A stretch of 64,000 nucleotides of DNA, taken from positions 177,503 to 241,502 of the forward strand of contig JAAHFP010000006.1 of the NCBI GenBank assembly GCA_010672925.1. The letters are read 5' to 3'. The translations under genes were made by a program, and so were the position numbers. This DNA is from Symploca sp. SIO1C2 (lineage in GTDB: Bacteria; Cyanobacteriota; Cyanobacteriia; Cyanobacteriales; Coleofasciculaceae). Positions within the stretch are counted from its first letter, which is position 1, and the number at the start of each line of letters is the position of its first letter. Below, piece after piece: positions 13,932-22,717 of the stretch. The notes beneath the pieces are model-generated. The model saw nothing but the letters and a program-made list of their open reading frames with translations, was not told the DNA's origin and searched no databases.

Positions 13932-16616
13932 TCACACCGGGTTCCCTACCGGTGGCTGTAACTCAGGTTTAATGCTACCTACAATGGGGCTAGTTCCATT
14001 TTCTGGTAGAGGGCGACGCTCCTCAATCAAGCTAATGGTACGACCAACAGTTTCAGGGAGAATCACCACTAAACCACCGATGGCAGCTTGATCTAATCCA
14101 GTATTAATTGCATCTGTCTCTTGGAGGATAACTTCATAACGGCAATCGGGTTTTTGTTGGATAATGCCCTTAGAAATTAACTTTGCTGCTTCTCCACTGG
14201 GACGTCCTCTTAAGTCGTAATCCTCTTTGACGATAATCCGGTCAAAGATTTTGGCGGAGAGTCTACCTAATTCAATGAAATCCTCATCCCTGCGATCGCC
14301 AGGGCCTCCGACTATCCCAATCCTCTCTCCGGGCCAATTGCGGACAAAGCCTCCTAGTGCTTCATAACCGGCAGCATTGTGAGCATAATCTACTAAGGCA
14401 TGATAGCGACCAAGATTAAACAAATTCATCCGTCCTGGAGTCTGTTCTACGGAAGCTCGGAAGGTAGTTAATGCTGCGCGAATTGCTTCAATGGGAACTC
14501 CCTGAGCAAAGGCAGCAAGACTAGCAGCTAGGGCATTAGCAATCATAAACGGTGCCAATCCCGACATAGTTACCGGTACATGCACTGCCTCCTCGATCCG
14601 CAGCGTCCAATCTCCCCTGAAAATTGACAGGTAGCCATTTTCATAAACTGCTGCCAAACCACCCTGCCGCAGGTGATCTTGCACCACCTGATTTTCTGGG
14701 TTCATGGAAAAATAAGCTACATTACCCTTCACCTTTTGTGCCATAGCTACCACCCGAGGATCGTCGGCATTGAGGATAGCATAGCCATGAGGACTGACGG
14801 ATTCTGCTATCACTCCTTTGAGGGTTGCCATCTGTTCGATGGTGTCTATATCACCAATGCCCAAGTGATCAGCGGCTACATTTAAAACTACTCCCACGTC
14901 ACAACGATCAAATGCCAAGCCAGAGCGCAAGATACCACCACGGGCAGTTTCGAGAATTGCTACTTCTACCGTCGGATCTTTGAGTATTACCTGAGCACTT
15001 TGAGGTCCGGTAGTATCTCCTTTTTCCACCAGATGATCATCAATATAAATACCATCAGTGGTGGTATAACCTACAACTTGTTCAGTTTGCCGATAAATAT
15101 GGGCAATCAAGCGAGTGGTAGTAGTTTTTCCATTAGTGCCAGTGATGGCCACGATGGGAATACGGCTAGGTTGTCCTTGGGGGAATAGCATTTCCATTAC
15201 TGGTGCTGCCACATTCCGGGGCAAGCCTTGACTTGGGCAAACATGCATCCGGAAGCCAGGGGCAGCGTTTACTTCGACGATAACTCCATCTACTTCTCGT
15301 AGAGGTTTCGTGATATCTGGGGTAACAATGTCAATTCCGGCAATATCCAAACCGATGATTTTGGCAACCCTCTCTGCCAACCAAATGTTTTCTGGGTGGA
15401 TATCGTCAGTACGATCAATAGCGATACCGCCAGTACTAAGGTTAGCAGTGGCTCGCAAGTAGCAACATACTCCTTCTCTCAAAACCGTATCTAGGTTGTA
15501 ACCTTGACGGTCTAACAGATTCATACTGGTATGGTCTATGGTGATTTTGGTGAGTACATTATCATGTCCTTCGCCACGATTAGGGTGGCGATTGGTCTCT
15601 TCAATCAGTTCCTCAATGGTGGACTTACCATCCCCGATCACATGGGCGGGAATGCGTTCAGCCACTGCTATTAATTTGCCGTTGACTACTAAAACTCGGT
15701 GATCATTGCCTCGATAGTAACGTTCTACAATCACAGAACGGGAGACCGCTCTGGCAGTATCGTAGGCTTTTTCTGCTTCTTCCCAATTTTGGATATCAAT
15801 GGTGATACCTCTACCATGATTACCATTCAATGGCTTGATCACAATCGGGTAACCCCCGAGGTCTTCAATCGCTACTTCTAAATCATCTAGGTACTGAATT
15901 ACAGTGCCGCGCGGTACAGGAACACCGGCATCCCGCAAAGTTTGTTTCGTGCCCTCTTTATCACAGGCTAACTCAACCCCTAAAATTCCGGAGTGGTCAC
16001 TTAAAGTTGCCTGAACACGCTTCTGGTAGCGACCATAGCCAAGCTGAATCATCGCTCTGGCACTCAAAGCCATCCAGGGTATATCTCTAGCTTCGGCTTC
16101 TTTAACCAAGGCTTCTGTACTGGGGCCCAGGGCTGCTTCCTGGTGCAATTCTTTTAAATCTTTGAGGTCTTGCTCTAGCTCTTTTTGGGGGTAAGTACCT
16201 GTATCAACTATGCTGCGGCACAAGCGAACTGCTGCTCTGGTAGCATAACGACCAGCTTGTTCATCAGCGTATTCAATTACTACCTGATAAACTCCTGGTG
16301 TCGCTGTTTCCCTAGTGCGACCAAAGCCTACTTGCCTACCAGCTAGTTCTTGGAGTTCCAGGGCTACATGTTCGATGATATGCCCCATCATCGTCCCTTG
16401 CCTCACCCGATGAAGGAAACCACCCCGGGTACCAGGAGAACAGAAATGTTCCTCCAGACTGGGTAATACCTCAACGAGTCCTTCGTAAAAGCCAGGGATT
16501 TCATTGGAGGGCTTGTTTGCCAACTCCTCCAAATCAAGACGCATAACAATGAGTTTATGGCGTCGAATACTCCAATAGCTGGGACCGCGTAATGTCTGGA
16601 TTTTTAAAATTCTCAT
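13932..16616 (-). CDS. cphA: Cyanophycin synthetase
   Basis: 894 residues, the usual length. It builds the nitrogen-storage polymer multi-L-arginyl-poly-L-aspartate in the cytosol by ATP-dependent addition of Asp and Arg. The N-terminal domain starts MRILKIQTLRGPSYWS. An ATP-grasp domain (VIKPLNGNHGRGITID, EVNAAPGFRMHVCPSQG) adds aspartate. A Mur-ligase-like domain with P-loop TGTNGKTTTT near residue 490 and the DYAHNAAGYEAL motif adds arginine. cphB lies upstream on the same strand, the common cphBA order, but a 385-bp gap separates them. Confidence 0.97.
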   Translation of the reverse strand: MRILKIQTLRGPSYWSIRRHKLIVMRLDLEELANKPSNEIPGFYEGLVEVLPSLEEHFCSPGTRGGFLHRVRQGTMMGHIIEHVALELQELAGRQVGFGRTRETATPGVYQVVIEYADEQAGRYATRAAVRLCRSIVDTGTYPQKELEQDLKDLKELHQEAALGPSTEALVKEAEARDIPWMALSARAMIQLGYGRYQKRVQATLSDHSGILGVELACDKEGTKQTLRDAGVPVPRGTVIQYLDDLEVAIEDLGGYPIVIKPLNGNHGRGITIDIQNWEEAEKAYDTARAVSRSVIVERYYRGNDHRVLVVNGKLIAVAERIPAHVIGDGKSTIEELIEETNRHPNRGEGHDNVLTKITIDHTSMNLLDRQGYNLDTVLREGVCCYLRATANLSTGGIAIDRTDDIHPENIWLAERVAKIIGLDIAGIDIVTPDITKPLREVDGVIVEVNAAPGFRMHVCPSQGLPRNVAAPVMEMLFPQGQPSRIPIVAITGTNGKTTTTRLIAHIYRQTEQVVGYTTTDGIYIDDHLVEKGDTTGPQSAQVILKDPTVEVAILETARGGILRSGLAFDRCDVGVVLNVAADHLGIGDIDTIEQMATLKGVIAESVSPHGYAILNADDPRVVAMAQKVKGNVAYFSMNPENQVVQDHLRQGGLAAVYENGYLSIFRGDWTLRIEEAVHVPVTMSGLAPFMIANALAASLAAFAQGVPIEAIRAALTTFRASVEQTPGRMNLFNLGRYHALVDYAHNAAGYEALGGFVRNWPGERIGIVGGPGDRRDEDFIELGRLSAKIFDRIIVKEDYDLRGRPSGEAAKLISKGIIQQKPDCRYEVILQETDAINTGLDQAAIGGLVVILPETVGRTISLIEERRPLPENGTSPIVGSIKPELQPPVGNPV

Positions 16617-17001
16617 AGGGGATGATTGTCAAGATTTACTCGAAGAAGTTGAAAGAAGTGATTGCCGCACTCAAGGAGTACAGTAACAAAACACAGGATA
16701 TGTAAAGTATATTTAAAGTTTTTTATGATAAGTCAACAAATTTGCTTGACCGTTAAGTCACGAATCCTGTTATGTTAGGCAACTTGACTAGTTTCCCGCG
16801 TTAAAAACCTCTTAAACTGTTCTCCGTGAACAGTTTTCTCTTATATTATCCGTAATAGTATCTAAATTGACACTTCCCCCAGCTCGGGCTGAGGGAGTGA
16901 AACAGGTGGGAAGTATAGAGATGTACGAAGTTAGATTTAAACCTCTGTACTTCCTCAAGTTCCCAATAGTATTGCTATCAGGCCAACCACACGCATCAAT
17001 C
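16617..17001. other. cphB-cphA intergenic region
   Basis: 385 bp with no credible gene. A hairpin with perfect 8-bp arms AACTGTTC/GAACAGTT (16815-16822, 16828-16835) could be a weak terminator for cphB or an attenuator before cphA. A second near-palindrome CCCCCAGCTCGGGCTGAGGG is at 16876-16895. The gap probably contains a separate cphA promoter; I cannot assign boxes reliably. Confidence 0.45.
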
Positions 17002-17856
17002 TCAGAATTTTTGGCTCATGAGGGAACGCTGGTGTATGTGATAGCGATCGCCATGGCAGAGAATGTGTACCCGGAGATTATGTAAGCTAATGGGATCTGT
17101 GGCACCAATATAAGACTCATTGGTATAAGACATTTCTCCTGCATCAATAATTGTCACAGTGCCTTTACCCATGACATGCAACAGACCATCTTGTTCAAAT
17201 AAGGCACAGGTATCTTCATCAATACCGATTCCTAGCTTATTAGGATTGGCAGCCATAGCACTCATCAGACGTGCCATACGATTGCGATTGTGAAAATGTT
17301 GATCCACCACTATCTCTGGGATGATCCCTAGTCCTGTAGCCATTTCTACTAAGGAACGATTGGGGGACTCTCCACTACCGCCACCACCAATCATCTGGTG
17401 GCCCATCGCTGCTGCACCAGCACTAGTCCCTGCTAGGGTAATTTCACCTAGATGTACTCGTTGTAGGAGCTTTTCCATCATCGGCGTTTCGGCTAGTAAA
17501 CCACACAAGCGCAACTGGTCTCCACCAGTCAGGAAGACCCCTGTGCAGTTTGCCATATACTCCAATATTAGAGGGTCAGACCCTTGAGTGCGATCGCGGA
17601 TATCTAGCACCCTTATTTCTTGGGCTCCCATATCGGCAAAAATTCGGTGATAACGCTCACCAATCAGTGCTGGTTCTCTCGACGCTGAGGGAATAATCGC
17701 TATTCGACTTTGCCCTGATCCAGAACGGTAAAAAAAATTGTGCAGGATCTCGCGTCCATGAATTTTGTCCTCAGCACCACCAATTACTAGAACAGCTGTT
17801 TTCGTGGATTTAGGCATTCTCGTTCCTGGGAATTGAGACTCTAACTGGAGCATCAT
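17002..17856 (-). CDS. cphB: Cyanophycinase
   Basis: 284 residues, peptidase family S51. It cleaves cyanophycin to beta-Asp-Arg dipeptides. The start of the fold VLVIGGAEDKIHGREIL and the nucleophile elbow AGTSAGAAAM (catalytic serine) are present, along with FLTGGDQLRL and DQHFHNRNRMARL. The N terminus begins MMLQLESQFPG; an internal Met (MPKSTK) 13 residues later is an alternative start. Upstream of cphA on the same strand, so synthesis and degradation genes are adjacent. Confidence 0.96.
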   Translation of the reverse strand: MMLQLESQFPGTRMPKSTKTAVLVIGGAEDKIHGREILHNFFYRSGSGQSRIAIIPSASREPALIGERYHRIFADMGAQEIRVLDIRDRTQGSDPLILEYMANCTGVFLTGGDQLRLCGLLAETPMMEKLLQRVHLGEITLAGTSAGAAAMGHQMIGGGGSGESPNRSLVEMATGLGIIPEIVVDQHFHNRNRMARLMSAMAANPNKLGIGIDEDTCALFEQDGLLHVMGKGTVTIIDAGEMSYTNESYIGATDPISLHNLRVHILCHGDRYHIHQRSLMSQKF

Positions 17857-18246
17857 ATCGATTTTTTCTTGCTATGAGGTAATTCAAGTGCTTAAGTTTT
17901 GGCTATCGCTCGGAATGCTACTTTAATATAAATTCTGAACCGGGCTCAACTCTTCAGGAAACGGTTGCTAACAAACACACCACTCTAAGCTCGTTCCACG
18001 ACTCGAATCACGCGGGGTGGCGCAACTGCCGCTACGAAGTAAAGTGTCCGACTCTTCAGTCTACCGAAGAAGGCATTTATGTCAAGTGTTATAGAGTTTT
18101 TTGTATGCTTTAACACTTGTAGTTAGAAAAGTATAATACTATTTCTTTGGAAGGATGTCAATATGAAGCCATCTGTCTATAATTGATAGGATTTTTTGAT
18201 TACTACTTTCCCAAATACTTATTCAGTAAACCTTAATCAATACCTT
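17857..18246. other. cphB/trmD divergent intergenic region
   Basis: 390 bp between divergently read cphB and trmD. It contains a TATAAT hexamer at 18132-18137 that could be a -10 box for trmD. A seven-codon ORF (ATG at 18163, stop at 18184-18186) has a good AAGGATG ribosome site and is in frame with trmD; it could be a leader peptide or chance. An uncharacterised GC-rich stretch lies at 18005-18040. Nothing else seen. Confidence 0.35.
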
Positions 18247-18951
18247 GTGCGATTTGACATTGTTACCCTGTTTCCTGATTTTTTTACCTCTCCCCTGAGC
18301 TCAGGGCTAATTGGTAAAGCTCTAATAAAGCAAATTGCCCAGGTTTATTTTGTCAATCCTCGCGACTTTGCTACGGACAAGCACCGGAGAGTTGATGATG
18401 AACCCTACGGTGGCGGTGTCGGAATGTTGATGAAACCAGAGCCAATTTTTGCAGCGGTGGAGTCATTACCGATTTTGCCTCGACGGGAGGTAATCTTAAT
18501 GACGCCTCAGGGACAACCTTTAAACCAAAAGTTGCTAGGAGACCTGGCAATCAATTACGACCAACTGGTGGTGATTTGTGGGCATTATGAAGGGGTAGAT
18601 GAGCGAGTATTGCATTTGGTTACCCGGGAGCTGTCCTTGGGGGATTTTATTTTGACCTGTGGAGAAATTCCCGCCTTGACTTTAATTAACGGTGTGGTGA
18701 GGTTGCTACCAGGAACTGTAGGCAAGGTAGAGTCCCTCAAAGCAGAAAGTTTTGAAGCTGGGTTGTTAGATTATCCTCAATATACCCGGCCAGCTGAGTA
18801 TCGGGGCTGGAAAGTACCTAATGTCCTGTTGTCAGGTAATCATGGAGAAATTGCCCGGTGGCGTAAAGAACAGCAAATTCAGAGAACCCAGGAGCGTCGT
18901 CCTGATGTGTATGAAGATTGGTTACGGAATCTTGACAATAGTCAAGGTTAG
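18247..18951 (+). CDS. trmD: tRNA (guanine37-N1)-methyltransferase TrmD
   Basis: SPOUT methyltransferase that makes m1G37 next to the anticodon and prevents frameshifting. The family start RFDIVTLFPDFF, the DEPYGGGVGM motif and the knot region CGHYEGVDERV with LSLGDFILTCGE are all present. The GTG at 18247 gives 234 residues and places Met directly before the conserved RFDI. The reading frame opens at a TTG at 18196, but the extra 17 residues do not look conserved. No strong ribosome site is visible before either start. Confidence 0.93.
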   Translation: MRFDIVTLFPDFFTSPLSSGLIGKALIKQIAQVYFVNPRDFATDKHRRVDDEPYGGGVGMLMKPEPIFAAVESLPILPRREVILMTPQGQPLNQKLLGDLAINYDQLVVICGHYEGVDERVLHLVTRELSLGDFILTCGEIPALTLINGVVRLLPGTVGKVESLKAESFEAGLLDYPQYTRPAEYRGWKVPNVLLSGNHGEIARWRKEQQIQRTQERRPDVYEDWLRNLDNSQG

Positions 18952-19095
18952 TATTAAAAAATTGCATCTGCTCAAAACAAGACAAATATTTGGCTGAGAT
19001 TGCCACAGGTACAGAAACTTGTTACACAGGATAGCGATTCAAAAAGATGCTATTCTACTGTGGAACTGGCATCTTGCCAGTGGCCAGATGCAACT

Positions 19096-20289
19096 TTAAT
19101 CACTAATTAACTCAAACAAAGGTTGAGCAATCCAGTTAAAGCCAACTTTGAGCTGATGATCTAAGGTAGGCATACGGTAGAGATAAGCAAGACGCCGCGC
19201 TATGTGAGCTAAAGGTCCATCTAACTTGACTCCCAAACCAGTCAAGGTAGCATTATTGATACCCAAGGTCATCATCTCCCCTAAGTTCTGGTAGCGGAAA
19301 GGAAGCAAAGGACGTCCAGTCAGAGAAGCCCAGATATTCCAGGCAGTGTAGTCTGCCTGCTGATAGGCGGCTTGGGCTGTACTGGGAATTTGCTGCTCGT
19401 TAGCATCTTTACAATCAGCTAAGTCCCCCAGAGCAAAGATTTCTGGATGCTCCAGTACCTGTAGGGTGGGGAGTGTGGTCAATTGTCCCCGGTGGTTTTG
19501 CTTAAGGGGAAGCGATCGCACTACAGGTGAAACCGTTGTACCTACTGTCCACAATACCAAATCTACAGGGATAGTATCCAACTGCCCTTTGTATACCAGA
19601 GAAATCTGGTCTGCTTCAATAGAGTCAATTTCTGTATCCAAATCCAGCCAAACCTGGCGTTCATTCAAAGCTTTTTGTGCCGCCTCTCGATTAAAATCAG
19701 GGGATGTCTTGAGAATTTCATCACCCCGTTCAATTAATCGCAACCTTCCTCTCTCTCCTAACCTTTCTGCTAGTTTACAAGCCAACTCAACTCCACTGTA
19801 ACCACCACCCACGACTGCCACTCGGATTTTATCGGTGTTGGACTCCTCCAGAATCCGCAGCCGCTCCTCCAAGCGATAGGCGTCAGTGATAGTGCGGAAT
19901 GGGAGAGAGTGCTCAACGGCTCCTGATACCATATCTAAGGGAGTCACTCCTCCTAAAGCTAACACCAGGCGATCGTAAGAAAATCCCGCTCCTTCTTGTA
20001 GCTGTACCTGTTGCTCGTCTAAGTCAATTCCCGCTACAGTAGCTTGAGTAAAGCGCACTCCTGTGTTTGCCAACAATTCTTCAAAAGGTGGGGCAATTTC
20101 CCAAGTTTGTAGTTCACCGGTCAGTAGTTCGTATAGTAGGGGTAGAAAGAGAAATCTATCATTGTGATCAACCAGGATAACTTCCGGCTGTTGTGGCTTT
20201 TCCCAAGGCAGCTGGCTCAGGCGCAAAGCTGTGTAGAGACCTCCAAAGCCTCCACCAAGAATACAGATGCGGGTGGATTTTTCAGTCAT
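19096..20289 (-). CDS. ndbB: Type II NAD(P)H dehydrogenase, NdbB-like
   Basis: 397 residues. Two Rossmann dinucleotide folds: FAD motif ICILGGGFGGLYTA at the N terminus and NAD(P)H motif VAVVGGGYSGVELA near 160, plus the family segments LVLWTVGTT and IFALGDLAD. It closely recalls the cyanobacterial NdbB group, where the Synechocystis member reduces demethylphylloquinone in vitamin K1 synthesis; that assignment is from memory of the family, not proven here. The start at 20289 is preferred because AGGAG lies 5 bp before its ATG; an upstream ATG at 20307 lacks this. Confidence 0.8.
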   Translation of the reverse strand: MTEKSTRICILGGGFGGLYTALRLSQLPWEKPQQPEVILVDHNDRFLFLPLLYELLTGELQTWEIAPPFEELLANTGVRFTQATVAGIDLDEQQVQLQEGAGFSYDRLVLALGGVTPLDMVSGAVEHSLPFRTITDAYRLEERLRILEESNTDKIRVAVVGGGYSGVELACKLAERLGERGRLRLIERGDEILKTSPDFNREAAQKALNERQVWLDLDTEIDSIEADQISLVYKGQLDTIPVDLVLWTVGTTVSPVVRSLPLKQNHRGQLTTLPTLQVLEHPEIFALGDLADCKDANEQQIPSTAQAAYQQADYTAWNIWASLTGRPLLPFRYQNLGEMMTLGINNATLTGLGVKLDGPLAHIARRLAYLYRMPTLDHQLKVGFNWIAQPLFELISD

Positions 20290-20369
20290 TGACACTCCTG
20301 TAGTCACTGCTGCTAAGGTGATCTGTGGACGGACATTCTAATAGGGAAACTTCTTCTAGGATAGCAAGA

Positions 20370-20465
20370 TTTTGTTAGGTGTTAGGTGTTAGGTGGTACG
20401 TGGTAGGTAAACTCTTTCCTATTAGCTGTTCCATTCCCAATTCCCAATTCCCAATTCCCAAAAAA
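20370..20465. repeat. GTTAGGT and TTCCCAA heptamer tracts
   Basis: Three GTTAGGT-type units then GGTAGGT (20372-20410), followed by ATTCCCA units (20430-20462) just before the DUF1823 gene. The first unit is the same as the long tract at 60606-60719; the second matches inserts in ChlH and the glycosyltransferase. Confidence 0.7.
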
Positions 20466-20514
20466 CAATAACGAAAGTACAATCACCCAATAAGAAACAC
20501 AATAAAAACTAATT

Positions 20515-20886
20515 ATGTCTGAGTTACCACCCTTGAATACCGATACCATTTGGGCAATTATCAAAGAAGAAATTGATGATGATACAGTAAATCAGCTAGT
20601 CTGGCATTGTTTGGGTTATCGCTACGACACAGCAGCCCAGCAGTGGGATATCTCAGGAGTTGCTCCAGAATGGCAGGAGGCATATCCTGAACCACCAAAT
20701 TTTATCGAAAACCGCCCTCCAACAGTCAAGCTGACTCGCTCTATTCCCAAAGAAAATAAACAACTGTTGAAAGAGCAGTTAGGTTTCAAAGGATACAAAA
20801 TTGGAGAATTTGGCCCTCGGCAAACTCGTAGGGCAACAGCAGCAAATTGGCTATTGAGTTATATGAAACAATTGCCAGCCAATTAA
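20515..20886 (+). CDS. DUF1823 family protein
   Basis: 123 residues, the usual length of this cyanobacterial and plastid-lineage family of unknown function. The conserved core includes VNQLVWHCLGYRYD, APEWQEAYPEPP, VKLTRSIP and GFKGYKIGEFGPRQTRRA. No membrane segment and no catalytic motif. It lies 76 bp upstream of the EAD-protease gene on the same strand; I see no reason to link their functions. Confidence 0.88.
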   Translation: MSELPPLNTDTIWAIIKEEIDDDTVNQLVWHCLGYRYDTAAQQWDISGVAPEWQEAYPEPPNFIENRPPTVKLTRSIPKENKQLLKEQLGFKGYKIGEFGPRQTRRATAANWLLSYMKQLPAN

Positions 20887-20962
20887 TAGTTGAGTACATT
20901 TCTCAATTCTCAATTGGTTAAAGTATTGGGCATGGGAAAGATGTGCTATGGAGTAGTAGGCA

Positions 20963-22030
20963 ATGATCAATTTGGACAATGAGGATCGCAAACAGTTAAT
21001 TACTTTACTTAGAAATCTACCAGAGTTAGCAACAGAGCGATCGCGATTGGAAATGCTGGAATTGGCTGGTTTACAACAGTTAGCACCGATGATTGATTTG
21101 TCGGGTACTCGTTTTGTCGCAGTTAGTGAAATCATCCGGTATCTGTCCAATTATGGCCGTTTGACTTACGATAATGAGGCATTGGGACTATTTCTCAACA
21201 CCCTCAAGGGTTTTGTGGCATTTCAGGAACAACAATTCTTGGATGAATTACTGACCAAGTATGATATGATGACTCCGATCGCGGCACTCCCTGATATTGG
21301 TCAATGGCAGATAGAAGAAAAGACAGAAGCTGTTCTCGAAAAGATTATCGGGGAGAATACCTTACGTCCCATTGCTTTTTTACAACGAGGTTTAGAAGTG
21401 GCGCGATCGGTTGCCTATGTTAGAGTACAGCTGGGGTTTAAGCGTCAGTCAGGGACAGGCTTTCTTGTAGCTGAGGATTTATTGCTCACTAACAATCACG
21501 TTTTGCCGAGTTTAGAACAATCACAAAATTCCCTGTTTCGCTTTAACTACGAAGATGATTTTTGGGGTCATGCTCAGCCTAGTGAAGAATATTACCCGAA
21601 GCCTCAGGGACTGTTCCATACTAATCAGGAACTAGACTATACTTTAATTCAATTAGAGGGAAAACCAGGAGAGAAATGGGGATGGTTACCTCTACTATCA
21701 AGAAACCTGAAGCGTAAGGAGCGAGTTAATATAATCCAGCATCCCGCAGGAAGACCCAAAGAAGTTTCTTTCCAGAACAATTTTGTGGAGTATATAGGGG
21801 GGGATGTGGTGCAATATGTTACCTCGACACTAAATGGTTCTTCAGGAGCACCGGTATTAAATGATGGGTGGGAGGTAGTTGCTTTACATCATGCGGGGGG
21901 TAATCTACAGGAACCTACAACTCAGCGGCGTTATTTTAGAAATGAAGGCATACTGGTAGAGAAGATTTTGACGGATTTACCGCCAGAATTGAGTAAATTA
22001 GTACAAGAAGGTGGAAAGCAGTCTCCATGA
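20963..22030 (+). CDS. EAD1-like domain fused to trypsin-like serine protease
   Basis: 355 residues. Residues 1-~95 (DRKQLITLLRNLPEL, MIDLSGTRFVAVSEII, ALGLFLNTL) match the pattern of effector-associated domain EAD1, a small helical adaptor fused to effectors in bacterial conflict systems. Residues ~130-340 are a trypsin-like protease with a readable triad: His179 in TNNHVLPS, Asp225 in ELDYTLIQ, Ser294 in NGSSGAPVL. There is no signal peptide, so it is cytosolic, unlike most S1 proteases. It is first in a three-gene plus-strand locus with a double-EAD protein and a STAND NTPase, and the likely model is an effector released when the STAND partner is triggered. Confidence 0.85.
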   Translation: MINLDNEDRKQLITLLRNLPELATERSRLEMLELAGLQQLAPMIDLSGTRFVAVSEIIRYLSNYGRLTYDNEALGLFLNTLKGFVAFQEQQFLDELLTKYDMMTPIAALPDIGQWQIEEKTEAVLEKIIGENTLRPIAFLQRGLEVARSVAYVRVQLGFKRQSGTGFLVAEDLLLTNNHVLPSLEQSQNSLFRFNYEDDFWGHAQPSEEYYPKPQGLFHTNQELDYTLIQLEGKPGEKWGWLPLLSRNLKRKERVNIIQHPAGRPKEVSFQNNFVEYIGGDVVQYVTSTLNGSSGAPVLNDGWEVVALHHAGGNLQEPTTQRRYFRNEGILVEKILTDLPPELSKLVQEGGKQSP

Positions 22031-22108
22031 AAAAATTTTACCACTATTTATGAAGGTAGGCTTTTCCCTTTTGCCTGTTTTCTGCTCCCTGTTGTCTGAC
22101 TATTAACA

Positions 22109-22675
22109 ATGTCTCTGAAATCAGAACTGTTGAAGTTTTTGTCGCGAATACCCAATACTCAAACATTTGCCCAGCGGAAAGCTCTATTAACTGCTGTTGG
22201 GTTGGATAATTTGAGTGGTCAAATTTCTTGGGAAGGAACCAATCTCGTCTTTTTTAATGAATTATTGGAACTATTAAGCTCTCAAGGGCAGACTAATCTG
22301 GTTAAGTTCTTAAGAAGCTTAGCAGATCGTGATTTACACTTGGTAGGACTAGAGGATAGTAACAAGCTGATTTCCTTGGCTGAGAATATTGCGGCTTTAA
22401 CCTCTAAGGAATGGGAGAGAGAGTTTCGGGGCGATAATCCTTCTCCGGCTACAACTCCTATCAATCGGATGGAGCTAATCAAAACCTTAGGAAAACTAAG
22501 TGCTTCTGAGTTTAGCATGTTAGTTTTCTCTCTAGAAGTTCCTGCCAATATTATCCCATCCTCAACAGCATCACCGGGAGAACGTGCATTTGCCCTACTA
22601 CAATGGGCTGAAAGTCCTACAGGCTGTGGTTTGTCAGAAGTGGAGGCAGATTTGGCAAGTCTTCTCCCTCAATAG
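22109..22675 (+). CDS. Double effector-associated-domain adaptor protein
   Basis: 188 residues without any catalytic domain. Residues 1-~95 (ELLKFLSRIPNTQTF, RKALLTAVGLDNL, ELLELLSSQGQTNLVKFLRS) resemble the EAD1 fold seen in the preceding protease. Residues ~110-188 (LIKTLGKLSASEFSMLVFSL, ERAFALLQWAES) look like a second, death-like EAD. Such domains act by like-with-like contacts, so it could bridge the protease to the STAND protein. It ends 33 bp before the STAND reading frame starts, in a different frame. A fusion broken by a frameshift is a real alternative, because EAD-STAND fusions are common. Confidence 0.7.
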   Translation: MSLKSELLKFLSRIPNTQTFAQRKALLTAVGLDNLSGQISWEGTNLVFFNELLELLSSQGQTNLVKFLRSLADRDLHLVGLEDSNKLISLAENIAALTSKEWEREFRGDNPSPATTPINRMELIKTLGKLSASEFSMLVFSLEVPANIIPSSTASPGERAFALLQWAESPTGCGLSEVEADLASLLPQ

Positions 22676-22717
22676 CCCCTCCAGAAATCGACTCAACCTC
22701 CTATTTTTTGGAGGGGC
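22675..22717 (+). promoter_or_regulatory. Hairpin spanning the EAD stop and STAND start
   Basis: Inverted repeat GCCCCTCCA (22675-22683) and TGGAGGGGC (22709-22717), covering the stop of the adaptor gene and the TTG start of the STAND gene. No T tract follows, so it is more likely to control translation of the STAND gene, or promote frameshifting, than to terminate. Confidence 0.35.

Noticed and set aside
16867-17085. 72-codon plus-strand ORF in the cphB-cphA gap
   Set aside because: It runs into the antisense of cphB; no ribosome site and no recognised domain.
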